From assembly GCF_900172335.1 (NCBI RefSeq), contig NZ_FWFX01000001.1:248001-312000 (forward strand): a stretch of DNA of 64,000 nucleotides, written 5' to 3'. The notes under the pieces were generated by a model, which was not told the origin of the DNA, searched no databases, and worked only from the letters and a program-made list of their open reading frames with translations. This DNA comes from Roseovarius albus. GTDB taxonomy: Bacteria; Pseudomonadota; Alphaproteobacteria; Rhodobacterales; Rhodobacteraceae. This document shows positions 42,664-51,729 of this stretch, one piece after another. Position numbers and translations under genes: made by a program. How positions within the stretch are numbered: the first letter of the stretch is position 1; each line of letters opens with the position of its first letter.

Positions 42664-44061
42664 TCAGGCGAGCTCCTGTTCTTGTGTATTTGTCAGTGCA
42701 ACCTGCGCCGCACGTGGGGCGAGGCCGTAGAAGGTGAGGGCCGGGCCGGAAATACCGGCGGCGACCAAATCGTTTGGCAGGGTTTCCAAAGTGCTTTCCA
42801 GAACACGCTGGTCGGCGCGGGTGGCGTTTTCAATCACGGTTACGGGCGTGGTCCGGTCTGCGCCGTGCATGATCAGGCGGCCCTGAATAAAGCGGGCGGA
42901 TTTTTTGCCCATGTAGATTGCAGCCACTTCACCGGTGCGAGCCAGCGTTTTCCAGTCGTGATCGGCAAAGCCCTTCATGTCGTGGCCCGTCAGGAAGCGC
43001 ACAGAAGAGTTACGCCCACGCTGGGTGAGGCTTTGGCCGATGGCCGCGACCGAAGCTGACGCGGCAGTGATGCCGGGGACAACATGCCAGCTTAGGTCGG
43101 CGGCCATGACCGCCTCAATCTCTTCGTCCAGACGACCAAAGACCGTTGGGTCACCGCCTTTAAGGCGAACCACCTGGGCGCCGGAAAGCCCATGTTCAAC
43201 GATCAGGGCATTGATGTCGTCTTGCGACATTGATGGGCCGAAACCCTCTTTGCCTGCGTTGATCAGGACGGCTTCGCGGCGGGCGAGTTCCAGAATCTCG
43301 GGTGTGACCAAACGGTCGTGGATGATCACGTCAGCCTCGTCCAGCGCTTTGCGGGCCTTGAGTGTCAGCAGTTCCGGATCACCGGGGCCAGCACCAACAA
43401 AGGCGACGTGACCTTCGCGCTCTGCGGCGGCCTGATATTTGTCCAGTAGGGTGTTGAGGCTGTCTTTGACGGCAACCTCGCCGCCCTGATCCATCGCGCG
43501 GGGGCCTGCGGAATAATAGTAGTCTGCCCAAAAATCACGGCGCTTACGGCCCATGGGCAGCACTTCGACCGCTTTGCGAAAGGCCTTGCCGATGCGGGCA
43601 AGGGTGCCAAGTGACGTCGGTAGACGCTCTTCGAGATCAGCCTTGATGGCGCGAGCCAGAACTGGAGCCGCGCCCTCGGTACCGATCGCCACGGTGACCG
43701 GGTCACGATCAACAATGGCCGGGGTGATGAACTGGCTGTCCTGCAGGTTGTCGACGATGTTGACCAAGGCGCCCTCGGCTTCGGCAATCGCCGATGTGCG
43801 GGCGTCTTCGACATCATCCTCGTCTGCGGCATAGAACAAGGCAGCACCTTGGATATCGCCTGCGATCAATGCACGGCGGTGCAGGACTAGTCGGCCTTCG
43901 TGGGCCCAAGACACGATCACAGAGGCCGGCTCAGGCGAAAACACATGCAGAGAGGCTTCGGTTTTGAGTAGCAGGCGCAGTTTGGCCAAAGCAGCCTCGC
44001 CACCACCTGACAGGACGACCGAGCGTCCTTCGAGGGCGATAAAGATCGGAAAATGCTTCAT
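42664..44061 (-). CDS. cysG: Siroheme synthase
   Basis: A 465-aa trifunctional enzyme. The N-terminal 200 residues are precorrin-2 dehydrogenase/ferrochelatase (FPIFIALEGRSVVLSGGGEAALAKLRLLLK with the NAD-binding Gly motif); from about 215 comes the uroporphyrinogen-III methyltransferase with AFVGAGPGDPELLTLKARKA and VVRLKGGDPTVFGR. It makes siroheme for the reductase encoded downstream. It is first in the cys operon and divergent from an Lrp-family regulator. Confidence 0.94.
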   Translation of the reverse strand: MKHFPIFIALEGRSVVLSGGGEAALAKLRLLLKTEASLHVFSPEPASVIVSWAHEGRLVLHRRALIAGDIQGAALFYAADEDDVEDARTSAIAEAEGALVNIVDNLQDSQFITPAIVDRDPVTVAIGTEGAAPVLARAIKADLEERLPTSLGTLARIGKAFRKAVEVLPMGRKRRDFWADYYYSAGPRAMDQGGEVAVKDSLNTLLDKYQAAAEREGHVAFVGAGPGDPELLTLKARKALDEADVIIHDRLVTPEILELARREAVLINAGKEGFGPSMSQDDINALIVEHGLSGAQVVRLKGGDPTVFGRLDEEIEAVMAADLSWHVVPGITAASASVAAIGQSLTQRGRNSSVRFLTGHDMKGFADHDWKTLARTGEVAAIYMGKKSARFIQGRLIMHGADRTTPVTVIENATRADQRVLESTLETLPNDLVAAGISGPALTFYGLAPRAAQVALTNTQEQELA

Positions 44062-44174
44062 ACCTGCGGTCCCGCATTGCGTTTGCTTCCCTCTCTATAT
44101 AGAAAATATTCCCGGTATTGCGCCATATACTGATGGAAATAAGGAAAATTGTTCCGTATGGTCGGGGATGAATG

Positions 44175-44186
44175 TGGAATATTCCA
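44175..44186. promoter_or_regulatory. Palindromic operator candidate between cysG and lrp
   Basis: TGGAATATTCCA is a perfect 12-bp palindrome 20 bp before the Lrp-family gene. GGAA/TTCC half-sites recur nearby (AAGGAAAATTGTTCC to the left). Multiple spaced half-sites are the usual target of Lrp-type octamers, so this is a likely autoregulatory and cysG-operon control region. Confidence 0.5.
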
Positions 44187-44205
44187 GAATAAAGGAAAAA
44201 GTGGA

Positions 44206-44667
44206 ATGTCTGTTCGTCTGGATGAGTTAGATCGAAAAATCCTTGTGCAATTGCAGCAGGACGGAGGCCGGTCTTTGGACGAAATAGCCAAGGCGGTGGG
44301 TAGTTCCAAGACCCCTGTGTGGAATCGGATTCGCAAAATGCGCGAAGGTGGGGTGATCAAACAACAGACTTATGTTCTGGACGCGGACTCGCTGGGGTTT
44401 GAGGCTTGTTTCTTTGTTTTGATCCGTACATCGGAACATGACGCAGACTGGCAGGCGCGGTTTTTAAAAGCGCTACGGGACAGGCCCGAAGTGCAGGAGG
44501 CGCATCGTTTGGCAGGGGATATCGACTACATCCTCAAGGTCCGGGTGGAAAACGCGCGCGCTTACGATGTGTTCTATCAGGCGCTGATTTCAGAAGTGAA
44601 AGTGCATAACGTGACGGCGCTGTTATCGATGGAAGAGATCAAGTCGACCACAATGCTGCCGCTGTAA
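44206..44667 (+). CDS. Lrp/AsnC-family regulator of the cys operon
   Basis: A 153-aa Lrp-type protein: helix-turn-helix at residues 4-50 (LDELDRKILVQLQQDGGRSL...VWNRIRKM) and a RAM effector-binding domain with HRLAGDIDYILKVRVEN. The ATG at 44206 has an AAAGGA ribosome site; an earlier in-frame ATG is too far upstream. Divergence from cysG and the palindrome between them suggest control of sulfite reduction, perhaps in response to a sulfur amino acid (inference). Confidence 0.88.
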   Translation: MSVRLDELDRKILVQLQQDGGRSLDEIAKAVGSSKTPVWNRIRKMREGGVIKQQTYVLDADSLGFEACFFVLIRTSEHDADWQARFLKALRDRPEVQEAHRLAGDIDYILKVRVENARAYDVFYQALISEVKVHNVTALLSMEEIKSTTMLPL

Positions 44668-44673
44668 GAATGA

Positions 44674-44692
44674 GCGCGGCCTAAGGCCGCGC
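44674..44692. terminator. Hairpin between convergent lrp and tpiA
   Basis: GCGCGGCC (44674-44681) pairs perfectly with GGCCGCGC (44685-44692) around a TAA loop. There is no T-run, but it sits in the convergent gap just after the lrp stop. Confidence 0.55.
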
Positions 44693-44773
44693 GCAGGGTG
44701 TCTCGGCCTCCGCCTTTGGCGTCACCCTCGGAATTGGAGCTTGGCGCGGGCGTGTGGCGCTCCTGAAGGTGTG

Positions 44774-45520
44774 TTAACTATTTTCCAGCGCGGAGATGAT
44801 CGGCGAGAAATCTTCGGCCTTGAGGCTGGCCCCGCCGACCAAGGCACCATCGACATTGGCAACGGTGAAGATTTCAGCGGCGTTGCTGGGTTTGACCGAG
44901 CCGCCGTAGAGCAAGGGAATTGCATCGCCGATGTCTGCCCCAAAACGCTCAATCAACTTTTCGCGGATGAAGTCATGCACTTCGATGATCTGTTCAATGG
45001 TAGGTACCCTGCCGGTGCCAATGGCCCAGATTGGCTCATAGGCGATGACGGTATTGCTGGCTGTTGCAGTGTCCGGGGTGGAGATGGCCAATTGCCCGGC
45101 GATGATATCGAGCGTGTTGGCGGCGTCGCGCTGGGCTTCGGATTCGCCCAGGCAGATGATCGCTGTCAGACCCGCCGCATGAGCAGCGCGTGCTTTAGCC
45201 CGGACCTGCTCACTGGTTTCATCATGATCCTCGCGGCGTTCAGAATGGCCGAGGATCACGGCGGTGGCGCCACTGTCGGAAATCATCTCGGCCGAGATGT
45301 CGCCTGTGTGGGCGCCGGATGTATTGGCATGGCAATCCTGCGCACCGATTGCAATCGAGCCGCTTTGGGCTGCTGCCTGTGTCAGCAGGGTGGACGGGGG
45401 GCAGATCAGGATATCGACAGTGGGGGCGGGGTGTTGCAACGCGAGGTATTCTAGTTCGGCCAAAGCTGCGCTTGTGCCGTTCATCTTCCAATTGCCCGCT
45501 GCCAGTTTGCGCCGCATCAT
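44774..45520 (-). CDS. tpiA: Triosephosphate isomerase
   Basis: A 248-aa TIM barrel. It has AAGNWKMNG (catalytic Lys), ILGHSERRE (electrophilic His), the catalytic Glu in [12 protein letters not shown] with its flexible loop, and [15 protein letters not shown] as the phosphate-binding end. It interconverts dihydroxyacetone phosphate and glyceraldehyde 3-phosphate. Length is standard, and it stands alone here. Confidence 0.95.
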   Translation of the reverse strand: MMRRKLAAGNWKMNGTSAALAELEYLALQHPAPTVDILICPPSTLLTQAAAQSGSIAIGAQDCHANTSGAHTGDISAEMISDSGATAVILGHSERREDHDETSEQVRAKARAAHAAGLTAIICLGESEAQRDAANTLDIIAGQLAISTPDTATASNTVIAYEPIWAIGTGRVPTIEQIIEVHDFIREKLIERFGADIGDAIPLLYGGSVKPSNAAEIFTVANVDGALVGGASLKAEDFSPIISALENS

Positions 45521-45634
45521 TGATCCCCTTTTCCTGATTGCGTTGTTGTTTCTCGAACGCCGACAGCAGTCAAGCGGGTTTGCATGTTGGGAAAAACTAT
45601 TTATGTCGCTTTTGTCGAAGTGAGGAATAATATC

Positions 45635-46549
45635 ATGATCCCCGAAATTGACCTTAAGGCCGCGCTGAGCGGTGATCGCGGTGCACTGGCTCAGATGCGG
45701 GTTGCGGCTGAAGATATAGGTTTTCTAACCGTCAAGAATACAGCTGTTTCTGCCGCAGATGTTGAGATTGCATTGCGGGCTTATGCGACGTTTTTCAAGT
45801 TGCCAGCGAGCGTAAAACAATCAGTCGACATGGCGCAGACAGGGGCGAACCGGGGTTGGGGGGCGTCGCAGGCAGAGCAGGTCGACCCAGAATCCAACCC
45901 TGATTACAAGCAGGTGTTTGATTGTGGGTTCGAATTAGCAAAAGACGATCCCCTGCGTCAGTCTGGATTGGGCGTCTACGCGCCGAACCAATGGCCGCAG
46001 GGAATGTCTGAATTTAAACAAGCCATTACAGGCTATTATGATCAAGCGCTCACGGTCTCAGCGCAGATATTGCAGTTGCTGGCACAGGCAATTGGCGAAG
46101 ATGCGGATTTCTTTACTGACAAGTTTGACAAACCAATGGCTTTGTTGCGCGGGAACTACTATCCGCCGCGTCCAGCTTGGGCTGGGAACAAGGATTTCGG
46201 CATCGCAGAGCATACCGACTATGGTTGTTTGACGCTGCTGGCGACCGACGGGGTGCCAGGGTTGGAGGTGAAACTGCGCGATGGGCGCTGGATTCCGGTG
46301 AACGCCACGCCAGGTACATTCATTGTGAATTTTGGTGAAATGCTACAAATGTGGACTGAGGGGCGCGTGGTGGCAACGTCGCATCGGGTGATCGGCTCTA
46401 AAGAGGAACGTTTGTCTATCCCGATGTTCTATAATCCGAATTACAGCACTAATGTTGCACCAAAAGGATCAGATCAGGTTATTTTGGCAGGGGAGCATTT
46501 GACCCGCCGCTTCGACGAGACTTATGTGCATTTGCAAAGCGGGACTTGA
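45635..46549 (+). CDS. 2-oxoglutarate/Fe(II) oxygenase, isopenicillin N synthase family
   Basis: A 304-aa non-haem iron oxygenase. The facial triad is in [12 protein letters not shown] (His, Asp) and [10 protein letters not shown] (His); the 2-oxoglutarate-binding Arg is in [12 protein letters not shown]. The N-terminal [18 protein letters not shown] is the family's DIOX_N region. An AGGAA ribosome site supports the ATG at 45635 over one 17 codons upstream. Related enzymes oxidise amino-acid-derived or small secondary metabolites; the substrate is unknown. Confidence 0.88.
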   Translation: MIPEIDLKAALSGDRGALAQMRVAAEDIGFLTVKNTAVSAADVEIALRAYATFFKLPASVKQSVDMAQTGANRGWGASQAEQVDPESNPDYKQVFDCGFELAKDDPLRQSGLGVYAPNQWPQGMSEFKQAITGYYDQALTVSAQILQLLAQAIGEDADFFTDKFDKPMALLRGNYYPPRPAWAGNKDFGIAEHTDYGCLTLLATDGVPGLEVKLRDGRWIPVNATPGTFIVNFGEMLQMWTEGRVVATSHRVIGSKEERLSIPMFYNPNYSTNVAPKGSDQVILAGEHLTRRFDETYVHLQSGT

Positions 46550-46560
46550 GGTTTGAGGGC

Positions 46561-46911
46561 TTACATGCCCTCAAATTTGATGGATTCACCGCAGCCGCAG
46601 GCCTCTGAAACGTTGGGATTGTTGAATTTAAAGCCCGCTTCGAGCAGAGATACCTCATAGTCGATCTCAGTGCCGAAAAGAAACATTTGGGCCATCGGGG
46701 CGATCATCACGCGTGCACCGTCTTGTTCGACCACTTCATCGAGTGGGTTCACCTCGGTGACATATTCCATGGTGTATTCCATGCCCGCGCAACCGCCTTT
46801 TTTGACGCCAATGCGCAGCCCCTCATGGCCGTCTTTGGCCATGAGTTTGGCGATTTGTGCGGCGGCCTTTGACGTTATTGTGACGGCCTGTTTTCCCGGA
46901 ATTCCAAACAT
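46561..46911 (-). CDS. Iron-sulfur assembly protein (HesB/IscA/SufA family)
   Basis: A 116-aa A-type carrier. ITSKAAAQIAKLM leads into GVKKGGCAGMEYTMEY, which holds the first Cys, and the C-terminal SEACGCGESI supplies the CxC pair that coordinates the cluster. It delivers Fe-S clusters to apoproteins, several of which (CysH, sulfite reductase) are encoded nearby. It lies 30 bp after the SufT-like gene on the same strand, so the two form an operon. Confidence 0.92.
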   Translation of the reverse strand: MFGIPGKQAVTITSKAAAQIAKLMAKDGHEGLRIGVKKGGCAGMEYTMEYVTEVNPLDEVVEQDGARVMIAPMAQMFLFGTEIDYEVSLLEAGFKFNNPNVSEACGCGESIKFEGM

Positions 46912-46941
46912 GAAGTTTCCCTTTCAGAGGTTTGATATAGC

Positions 46942-47304
46942 TTACATAAAACCAAGTTCAAGACGGGCTTCGTCACTCATCATGTCCATGCCCCAGGGGG
47001 GCTCCCATGTGAGCTCAACATTGACCTGTTTTACACCGGCCATCGGTTCGATCGCTTCGGCAATCCAGCCTGGCATTTCACCAGCAACGGGGCAGCCCGG
47101 CGCAGTCAAGGACATGATTACATTGACTTCGTTTTCGGCATTTATGTCGATTGTGTAGATCAACCCTAAGTCATAGATGTTGACGGGGATTTCAGGGTCA
47201 TAGACCGAACGGCATGCCTCGACCACCTGATCATACAGAGGATGATCAGTGGTGGATGGGGCGATCAATGGGGTGCCTTCAAGCGGCTCGGGGCTCTGGT
47301 CCAT
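46942..47304 (-). CDS. MIP18/DUF59 family Fe-S assembly protein (SufT-like)
   Basis: A 120-aa protein with the DUF59 core: VEACRSVYDPEIPVNIYDLG and MSLTAPGCPVAGEMPG, the latter holding the single conserved Cys, then ELTWEPPWGMDMMSDEARLE. Such proteins help Fe-S cluster maturation. CAGGAA before the ATG at 47304 makes this start better than the one 11 codons upstream. It is the first gene of an operon with the IscA-type gene. Confidence 0.9.
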   Translation of the reverse strand: MDQSPEPLEGTPLIAPSTTDHPLYDQVVEACRSVYDPEIPVNIYDLGLIYTIDINAENEVNVIMSLTAPGCPVAGEMPGWIAEAIEPMAGVKQVNVELTWEPPWGMDMMSDEARLELGFM

Positions 47305-47432
47305 GACGTATTCCTGCGGGTTATCCTGAGTAATCATATAGGGATTAAGAAAAGCCGCGTCCAGAGGGGGGATTTAAGTACAGGTTGTATAAGTTGAACG
47401 CGGGTTTTGTGCAAAAGTCCGAACACCATGCT

Positions 47433-47457
47433 GTAGGGTGGGCAATCCCTGCCCACC
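47433..47457. repeat. REP element, copy 1
   Basis: A GTAGGGTGGGC sequence followed by a short loop and its partner GCCCACC forms a small hairpin, 45 bp before the transposase gene. The same motif recurs at 48030, 48095 (inverted) and 59903 (inverted). Confidence 0.8.
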
Positions 47458-47501
47458 GCCCCGTCAACATAATGTTAACCATAGCGCAGCGATGATGCCG
47501 C

Positions 47502-48026
47502 ATGCCAAATTATCGCCGTCTGCGCCATCAGGGCGCGGCGTATTTTTTCACCGTCACCCTTGCCAACCGAAACGCGACGCTTTTGGTCGATCAGATAGCC
47601 GACCTGCGCACCGCCTATGCCGAGACAATCGCCACAATGCCCGTGACCTGCGACGCAATGGTCGTGTTGCCGGATCACCTGCACGCGGTCTGGACACTAC
47701 CACGAGGAGACAGCGATTTTTCGGAACGCTGGCGTAAGATCAAGTTCCGGTTTTCGCGCCGGGTGGGGCGGCGATTTCCACGCTCAGACAGCAAGCACAA
47801 GAAACGCGAATGCGGGATCTGGCAGCGGCGATTTTGGGAGCACGTCATCCGAGACGAGGAGGATTTCAATCGACATGTTGAATATTGTTGGGGCAACCCG
47901 GTCAAACATGGAATGGTCACACGGGCGGTGGATTGGCCGTATTCATCGATTCACCGAGACATCCGACGTGGTGCGGTTGACCCGGAATGGATGGCGCAGG
48001 ATGACGCGGGCAATTTTGGAGAATGA
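47502..48026 (+). CDS. REP-associated tyrosine transposase (RAYT)
   Basis: A 174-aa Y1-type HUH nuclease. It has the HUH motif LPDHLHAVWTLP (His59, His61), the catalytic Tyr128 in HVEYCWGNPVKHG and the family's RFWEHVIRDEEDFNRH. RAYTs nick single-stranded DNA at REP hairpins and are thought to spread those elements, not themselves. Length is normal and no frame is broken, so the gene looks functional. REP copies flank it in opposite orientations, the usual layout. Confidence 0.93.
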   Translation: MPNYRRLRHQGAAYFFTVTLANRNATLLVDQIADLRTAYAETIATMPVTCDAMVVLPDHLHAVWTLPRGDSDFSERWRKIKFRFSRRVGRRFPRSDSKHKKRECGIWQRRFWEHVIRDEEDFNRHVEYCWGNPVKHGMVTRAVDWPYSSIHRDIRRGAVDPEWMAQDDAGNFGE

Positions 48027-48029
48027 CCC

Positions 48030-48053
48030 GTAGGGTGGTCCGTTTTGCCCACC
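48030..48053. repeat. REP element, copy 2
   Basis: GTAGGGTGG ... TTTGCCCACC, same orientation as copy 1, 3 bp after the transposase stop. The stem has diverged slightly. Confidence 0.75.
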
Positions 48054-48094
48054 ATGTGTTTGGAATCAATGTTTGCCAGTGTGGAGAGGGTGGC

Positions 48095-48119
48095 GGTGGG
48101 CAGACATTGCCCACCCTAC
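48095..48119. repeat. REP element, copy 3 (inverted)
   Basis: GGTGGGC ... GCCCACCCTAC, the reverse-complement orientation of copies 1 and 2. Copies 2 and 3, 41 bp apart and inverted, form a REPIN-like pair. The rest of the 348-bp gap to the next gene (48120-48374) shows nothing else. Confidence 0.78.
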
Positions 48120-48374
48120 GCTTGCTCGGTGTTTGTGTGTTGATGTGGGGCTGAGATGTAACTGTAGATATGCTCATATCTGGTTCCCGTTCCTGTGATC
48201 TATTGGCTGAGCAGCAGCGGTCATAACTAAGCCTCATGACTAGCCTCTCTTGTCCCGCAGAGTTGAGTGTTGTGTTTTGGATACATCCGATTGGTGAGTG
48301 CGTTTCGCAATTCTTTCAACGTTGTTCATTAGCGAAGGAATGCTATTCAGCGACCGATGAATCGGGAGTTTGGT

Positions 48375-48908
48375 ATGAAACATTATGTAGCCATGGCTTT
48401 GAGTTTGGTGTTGCTAAATGCTTGTACGAGTGCGGACCCGGATGTCGCAAAAAAACAGCATTTGCGCGCAAAGGCTGATGCGGTGAATGTGAAATTCTCC
48501 GATCCGGCTTTGATTAAAACAGTGGTCGGTTTTCGCGGGGTAAATTTCACTACAACGCGACCAGATGCCAATGAGACAATCGGTGTCGATAAAGGCGTTG
48601 ATGTTAACTCCTCATGTAAAATCCAAGCATCAGGATATTCAGCCGATTTTACAACTCCGGCAGTCGTTAACATGCCGAGCTTTGGAAAATACACTCAGAA
48701 CGCAAAGCTAAGTTGCACTTACAATGATCGCGAATACAGCAAAACGCTTAAACCCCATAATCCATCCAAGAGTTCAAGAAAGGGGGCTGCAGTAGCGGTT
48801 GGCTTGCTTGTTTGTTCGGCCTGTGGCGGGATTATGCTTGCTGAAGCTGGCGGCACACGTGAAGATGATATCCTCGTTTTTGAGGATGTTGAGCTGGAAG
48901 TCCGTTAA
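48375..48908 (+). CDS. Hypothetical lipoprotein
   Basis: A 177-aa protein with a lipoprotein signal (MKHYVAMALSLVLLNAC, lipobox LNAC with Cys17). The mature part has two Cys in a beta-rich region (SSCKIQASGYSADFTTPA and KLSCTYNDREYSKTL), then a second hydrophobic Gly/Cys-rich stretch VGLLVCSACGGIMLAE near residues 137-152. No family recognised. It is isolated next to the REP region and ends in a terminator. Confidence 0.7.
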   Translation: MKHYVAMALSLVLLNACTSADPDVAKKQHLRAKADAVNVKFSDPALIKTVVGFRGVNFTTTRPDANETIGVDKGVDVNSSCKIQASGYSADFTTPAVVNMPSFGKYTQNAKLSCTYNDREYSKTLKPHNPSKSSRKGAAVAVGLLVCSACGGIMLAEAGGTREDDILVFEDVELEVR

Positions 48909-48940
48909 ACGCTCGTTGCAATAAATGTAGCACAAAGTTG

Positions 48941-48968
48941 AGCCCAGCGGGAATTCTGCCGGGCTTTT
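48941..48968 (+). terminator. Rho-independent terminator of the lipoprotein gene
   Basis: AGCCC (48941-48945) pairs with GGGCT (48961-48965), with four further pairs inside after one mismatch; TTTT follows. Confidence 0.75.
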
Positions 48969-49038
48969 ATGTTGGGAAGATGCAGAGTGAAATTTCTCAG
49001 CCAACAAGACTGATAACAAAACGGATTCGCCTTCTATG

Positions 49039-50226
49039 TTAAAGAGCCATTCCGGCCGCCCAGCCGCTGGACCAGGCCCATTGGAAGTTATAGCCCCCAA
49101 GCCAACCGGTGACGTCGACGGCTTCACCAATCGCATAGAGGCCGGGGAGGTGTTTGGATTCCATGGTTTGAGACGACAGACCGTTGGTGTTGATGCCACC
49201 CAAGGTCACCTCGGCCTTGGCGTAGCCTTCGGACCCGGTTGGGGTGAAGGGCCAGTCTGACAGGCGGGCATGGGCCGCACGAAGTTTTTTGTCGGGGATA
49301 TTGGCCATCTCGCCCGGGAGGGCTAGTTTTTCGGCCAAAGCGGTGGCGAGACGGTCGGGGAAGGCTGTGGCCAGCGCTGTTTTTAGCCCAGAGCGCGGAG
49401 CTGCTTTTTTGGCGTCGATGAGCCAGTCTGCAGAGTGATCGGGCAGGAAGTTGATGCCGATCTGCTCACCCTTGCGCCAGTAGGATGAGATTTGCAGAAT
49501 TGAGGGGCCAGAGAGACCTTTGTGTGTAAAAAGCGTACCCGCGCGAAACTTTGTTTTGCCATGGCGGGCGACGGCGTCAGTGGAGACGCCAGAAAGATTG
49601 CGAAAGAGTAGCTCATCCTCGCCCAATGTAAGAGGGACGAGGGCGGGGCGGGGCTCGACGATCTTGAGCTCGAACTGGCGGGCAAGATGGAAGGCGAAGT
49701 CAGTGGCTCCCATTTTGGGAATTGAGGGTCCGCCCGTGGCGATCACCAAAGCAGGTGCCGTCGCGGTGAGCGTGTCGAGCGTGACAGTGTAGCGGGCATC
49801 CGAATGGCTGACGTCGCGGATCGGTTGGCCGAGCTGTATGGTCACATCACCCTTGGCACATTCATCCAGCAGCAGTTTCACAATCTGCCGGGCAGAGTCG
49901 TCGCAAAATAGTTGGCCGAGTTCCTTTTCATGCCAGGCAATTTTGTGCTTGTTCACCAGATCGATGAAATCCTGCGCGGTATAGCGGCCAAGCGCGGATT
50001 TGCCGAAATGTCGGTTCTGGCTGAGATAGCATTCAGCACGGGCGTCGATATTGGTGAAATTGCAGCGCCCGCCGCCCGAGATCAGGATCTTCTTGCCCGG
50101 TTTGCTGGCATGATCGATGACCAGCACCCGTTTGCCACGCTGGCCTGCGATGGCGGCACACATCAAACCCGCACCTCCGGCCCCGAGGACAATGGCGTCG
50201 TAGGTTTTGAACGATGAATTGCTCAT
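49039..50226 (-). CDS. BaiN/HI0933-like NAD(P)/FAD-dependent flavoprotein
   Basis: A 395-aa flavoprotein. It has the FAD dinucleotide-binding motif AIVLGAGGAGLMCAAIAGQR near the start, GKKILISGGGRCNFTN (a hallmark of the HI0933/BaiN family), and C-terminal GLYAIGEAVDVTGWLGGYNFQWAWSSGWAAG. Enzymes of this group act as oxidoreductases on varied substrates (aminoacetone oxidase and bile-acid reductase have been reported); the role here is unknown. It is monocistronic and followed by the ScfR-type gene. Confidence 0.9.
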   Translation of the reverse strand: MSNSSFKTYDAIVLGAGGAGLMCAAIAGQRGKRVLVIDHASKPGKKILISGGGRCNFTNIDARAECYLSQNRHFGKSALGRYTAQDFIDLVNKHKIAWHEKELGQLFCDDSARQIVKLLLDECAKGDVTIQLGQPIRDVSHSDARYTVTLDTLTATAPALVIATGGPSIPKMGATDFAFHLARQFELKIVEPRPALVPLTLGEDELLFRNLSGVSTDAVARHGKTKFRAGTLFTHKGLSGPSILQISSYWRKGEQIGINFLPDHSADWLIDAKKAAPRSGLKTALATAFPDRLATALAEKLALPGEMANIPDKKLRAAHARLSDWPFTPTGSEGYAKAEVTLGGINTNGLSSQTMESKHLPGLYAIGEAVDVTGWLGGYNFQWAWSSGWAAGMAL

Positions 50227-50281
50227 AGCAGGGCGTTATCCTGTCGCGCCTTGGTGCGCAATAGACTGGAGGCAGAAAGGT

Positions 50282-51676
50282 TTATCCCACCCGATAAGGC
50301 AGAACGCCGCGCTCGTCAGGCACGACCTGTAATCGGCGCTCCAAGGGGGGCACAGAGCGCTGATGGCAATGGGTGCGTTCACATATCCTGCAGGAAATAC
50401 CAATGGGTTCAAAGGCTTGTGCATTATTGAGGTCGAGACCTTCAGCGTAAATCAGGGCATCAGCATGTTTCACTTCGCAGCCTAGAGCGATGGCGAAGCG
50501 GCGCACGGGGGCACCAAATGAGCCTCCGGATTTTGAGACATCACGGGCCAGGCTGATATATCTGACACCATCCGGGGTTTCGGCCAGCTGGCGCAGAAAT
50601 TGCGCGGGCGTTTCAAAGGCGCGGTGCACGTTCCACAGCGGGCAGGCCCCGCCGAACCGGGCGAATTGCAGCCGCGTGGCCGAGTGGCGTTTGGTGATGG
50701 TTCCAGCTTGATCAACGCGGACAAAGAAGAACGGGACACCTTTGGCTCCCGGGCGTTGAAGTGTCGAGAGGCGGTGACAGATTTGTTCGATGGAGGCACC
50801 AAAGAGGTTGGCGAGGACCTCAAGATCATGCCGGTGCTCCTGCGCGGCGCTAAGGAAAGTGCTGTAAGGCATCATCGCCGCCCCGGCGAAATAGTTGGCC
50901 AGACCGATCTTGGCTATGGCGCGGGCGGTGTCGGACTGGAACCGGGCAAAATCGAGTGTCGCCTCGATCAACTGATCCTGTGTTAACAAGGCGACTTGTA
51001 AAAGGAGTTGGAAGTCTCGGGTTTCGGGCTCAGCGCGAGAGGACAGGTATAGTGTTTTAGTCTGTGCATCGTAGCGACGCAGGGGGCCGTCATCCGAGTT
51101 CAAGACGGTGATGCCCATTTTTTCGAGACGATCTTGCGCAATGTCGCGCGGGCGTTTTGTGGCGGATTGCACGAAATGTTCGGCCGCGCGATCAACCGCG
51201 TCGATGTAGTTGTCGCAATAGTGAAAGAAATCGCGGACCTCGTCCCAAGGGCTGGTCTGCGTGCGGGCATCTTCGCGGCCCAATGCCTCGTCAAGCGAGG
51301 CAAGGCGTTCATGGGTCTGGCGGTAGGCGCGGTGCAATTCCAAAAAGGCGCGGGCGAGGGCGGGTGCATTGGAGGCGGTGAGGCGCAGATCTGTCAGGGG
51401 TGGTGGATCATCGGCAAAAACCGGATCCGCGAGTGCCTCGCGCATGTCGCTAATCATGCGTTCTGCATCACCGCTCGATAGCTCGGTAACGTCAAAGCCA
51501 AATTCCTGCGCCAATGCCAGAACCACAGTGGTGCTGATCGGGCGGTTGTTGTTTTCCATCTGGTTGAGATAGGGCAGCGACACACCCAGACGGGCGGCAA
51601 AGTCTTTCTGTGTCAGGCTGAGGCGTTGACGCGTTTCACGCAGTTTCGCACCGGCGTAGAGCTTTTGTGTGGCCAT
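50282..51676 (-). CDS. XRE-family regulator of the ScfR/RamB/PrpR type
   Basis: A 464-aa regulator: XRE helix-turn-helix at residues 10-65 (LRETRQRLSLTQKDFAARLG), a central IrrE-like (ImmA-type) domain at about 165-290 and a C-terminal short-chain-fatty-acyl-CoA-sensing region with Cys-rich ISCRICERTHCHQR. Relatives (RamB, PrpR, ScfR) control acetate/propionate and glyoxylate metabolism by sensing acyl-CoA. Three TTTGC-type sites sit in its own promoter, consistent with autoregulation. No metabolic target gene is adjacent. Confidence 0.88.
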   Translation of the reverse strand: MATQKLYAGAKLRETRQRLSLTQKDFAARLGVSLPYLNQMENNNRPISTTVVLALAQEFGFDVTELSSGDAERMISDMREALADPVFADDPPPLTDLRLTASNAPALARAFLELHRAYRQTHERLASLDEALGREDARTQTSPWDEVRDFFHYCDNYIDAVDRAAEHFVQSATKRPRDIAQDRLEKMGITVLNSDDGPLRRYDAQTKTLYLSSRAEPETRDFQLLLQVALLTQDQLIEATLDFARFQSDTARAIAKIGLANYFAGAAMMPYSTFLSAAQEHRHDLEVLANLFGASIEQICHRLSTLQRPGAKGVPFFFVRVDQAGTITKRHSATRLQFARFGGACPLWNVHRAFETPAQFLRQLAETPDGVRYISLARDVSKSGGSFGAPVRRFAIALGCEVKHADALIYAEGLDLNNAQAFEPIGISCRICERTHCHQRSVPPLERRLQVVPDERGVLPYRVG

Positions 51677-51691
51677 GGCTTTGCCTTGAAG

Positions 51692-51729
51692 TTTGCAAGT
51701 TAGCTTTTGCGGAGATTAGGTTTGCAAAA
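51692..51729. promoter_or_regulatory. TTTGCAA repeats in the ScfR-type promoter
   Basis: TTTGCAAG (51692-51699), TTTGC (51706-51710) and TTTGCAAAA (51721-51729) lie within 38 bp, directly upstream of the ScfR-type start. RamB and PrpR are known to bind TTTGCAAA-like sites, so these are probable autoregulatory operators. Confidence 0.6.
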
